From Mycobacterium marseillense (GTDB lineage Bacteria; Actinomycetota; Actinomycetes; Mycobacteriales; Mycobacteriaceae): 64,000 nucleotides of DNA. Positions 61,873-64,000 of this stretch are shown here, piece after piece. The notes beneath the pieces are model-generated. The model was not told where the DNA came from. It searched no databases and saw only the letters and a list, made by a program, of their open reading frames with translations. The stretch's first letter is position 1; the number at the start of each line of letters is the position of its first letter. The DNA lies in the NCBI RefSeq assembly GCF_010731675.1, contig NZ_AP022584.1:3162001-3226000 (forward strand), read 5' to 3'. Both the position numbers and the translations under genes were made by a program.

Positions 61873-61932
61873 GGGCGGCGAGTGTGAAGCCTGGGCGGCG
61901 AGTGTGAAGCCAGGGCGGCAATCGCGAAAATC
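61873..61932. repeat. Tandem 20-bp repeat, CGAGTGTGAAGCC family
   Basis: GGGCGGCGAGTGTGAAGCC occurs at 61873 and 61893 as near-exact 20-bp units, and a degenerate third copy begins at 61913. It shares CGAGYGTG with the repeats at 3197 and 34591. It lies between the SDR start and the groEL2 terminator. Confidence 0.75.
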
Positions 61933-61979
61933 CCGCAGTGAGTTCACGTTCGGCACGCACGAAAAGCCTCGGCGCGCAC

Positions 61980-62017
61980 GAAAAAGCCCGGCCCCTTGGG
62001 GGGGACCGGGCTTTTTC
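61980..62017. terminator. Strong terminator after groEL2
   Basis: Arms GAAAAAGCCCGG and CCGGGCTTTTTC (61980-61991, 62006-62017) form a 12-bp stem with an inner CCCC-GGGG pairing in the loop and T-runs on both sides, so it works in both directions. A partial copy of the left arm (CGCACGAAAAGCC) lies 20 bp further left. Confidence 0.9.
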
Positions 62018-62029
62018 GTAATGCGGGAC

Positions 62030-63715
<1,686 letters not shown>

Positions 63716-63802
63716 TCATTGGACGCTGTGGCCGGGTGCAGTGCCCGCGACGGACGGCCTTGGGTGTCCCCGCTGACGCGGCCCAGGCCTCACCGTCCCG
63801 AC

Positions 63803-63829
63803 CTAGCACTCACTGGTCGCGAGTGCCAA
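63803..63829. promoter_or_regulatory. CIRCE operator 1 (HrcA site)
   Basis: CTAGCACTC-N9-GAGTGCCAA matches the CIRCE consensus TTAGCACTC-N9-GAGTGCTAA with the exact 9-bp spacer and two mismatches. It lies about 150 bp upstream of the groEL2 start and implies HrcA repression. Confidence 0.88.
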
Positions 63830-63836
63830 GTCATTC

Positions 63837-63863
63837 TTAGCACTCGCCTATGCCGAGTGCAAG
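63837..63863. promoter_or_regulatory. CIRCE operator 2 (HrcA site)
   Basis: TTAGCACTC-N9-GAGTGCAAG has a perfect left arm and a 9-bp spacer. The two CIRCE elements are separated by 7 bp, allowing two HrcA dimers on one face of the groEL2 promoter. Confidence 0.88.
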
Positions 63864-63888
63864 AAGAAGGCCCGACGAAGCGGCCCGC

Positions 63889-64000
63889 TCAGGGCAGGTC
63901 GAGCAGCTGCTCGTAGAAGCCGCCGAAGCCGCGCTCGCGGTCGACGAGATGGATTTCGAGGATCCAGTGGCAGACGCGCCCGCGCGGGTCTGTGCGCCGC
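63889..64000 (-). CDS. 3' end of an unidentified gene
   Basis: The frame is open from the right edge to TGA 63889-63891. The last 36 residues include VCHWILEIHLVDRERGFGG and end YEQLLDLP. This resembles a cytosolic enzyme C-terminus, possibly of an M24-type peptidase, but I do not recognise it firmly. It ends 25 bp from the second CIRCE element and reads toward groEL2. Confidence 0.5.
   Translation of the reverse strand, partial: RRTDPRGRVCHWILEIHLVDRERGFGGFYEQLLDLP

Overview
The window is high-GC chromosomal DNA from a mycobacterium, most likely a slow grower near the M. avium complex. The main evidence is gene order. From about 3.4 kb to 47 kb the genes follow, in inverted order, the M. 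tuberculosis block from serB1 (Rv0505c) back to Rv0455c, and groEL2 (Rv0440) lies near the right edge. Orthology statements rest on remembered M. tuberculosis gene order and protein motifs; no database search was run.

Layout. 0-3 kb: an ESX-type secretion substrate module. The tail of an EsxE-like WXG100 protein precedes an 836-aa CpnT-like protein whose C-terminus is an ADP-ribosyltransferase (R-STS-ExE) instead of the known TNT NADase, followed by a small orphan gene that is a candidate immunity gene. GC falls to about 41% in the last part of the toxin gene. 3.4-8.1 kb: serB1, a HadD-like dehydratase, cmaA2, an acyltransferase and galE2. 8.2-13.4 kb: the 33-aa ribosomal protein bS22, a small HTH protein, proC, a thioesterase, a TIM-barrel protein, a membrane protein and ppx. 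13.5-19.1 kb: a Cys-rich protein, regX3-senX3, gpm1, a YbjN protein and mshA. 19-27.8 kb: a ROK regulator, an SDR, the L,D-transpeptidase lprQ, murB, a nitrilase-like protein, deoC and small membrane or secreted proteins. 28-36 kb: hbhA (with a 74-bp tandem duplication at its 3' end), an XRE regulator with a perfect dyad in its promoter, a DUF445 protein, a TetR regulator, pcaA, umaA, fadB2 and icl. 36-47.8 kb: an acyl-ACP thioesterase, ramB, a CMD protein, lpdC, small membrane proteins (one probably frameshifted), an aldehyde dehydrogenase with its DUF779 partner, a prolyl oligopeptidase, echA2 and the Rv0455c-like secreted protein.

48-61 kb departs from the M. tuberculosis arrangement. It holds a translationally coupled superoxide dismutase-NrdF pair, a TetR-mmpS-mmpL unit with a direct-repeat operator, a DipZ-like DsbD/thioredoxin fusion, a membrane protein, DinB and VOC family proteins, an N-acyl-D-amino-acid deacylase, a short PPE protein, a flavin split-barrel protein, a CMD-like protein and an SDR. 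The sigK-rskA block that lies between Rv0443 and Rv0450c in M. tuberculosis is not seen here. 62-64 kb: groEL2 with a strong terminator and two CIRCE (HrcA) operators, then the 3' end of one more gene.

Functional themes are cell-envelope lipid modification (cmaA2, pcaA, umaA, hadD-like, mmpL), peptidoglycan (murB, lprQ), mycothiol (mshA), acetate/fatty-acid carbon flow (icl, fadB2, ramB), phosphate signalling (senX3-regX3, ppx) and stress response (groEL2, SOD, NrdF). No tRNA, rRNA, insertion sequence or CRISPR array was seen.
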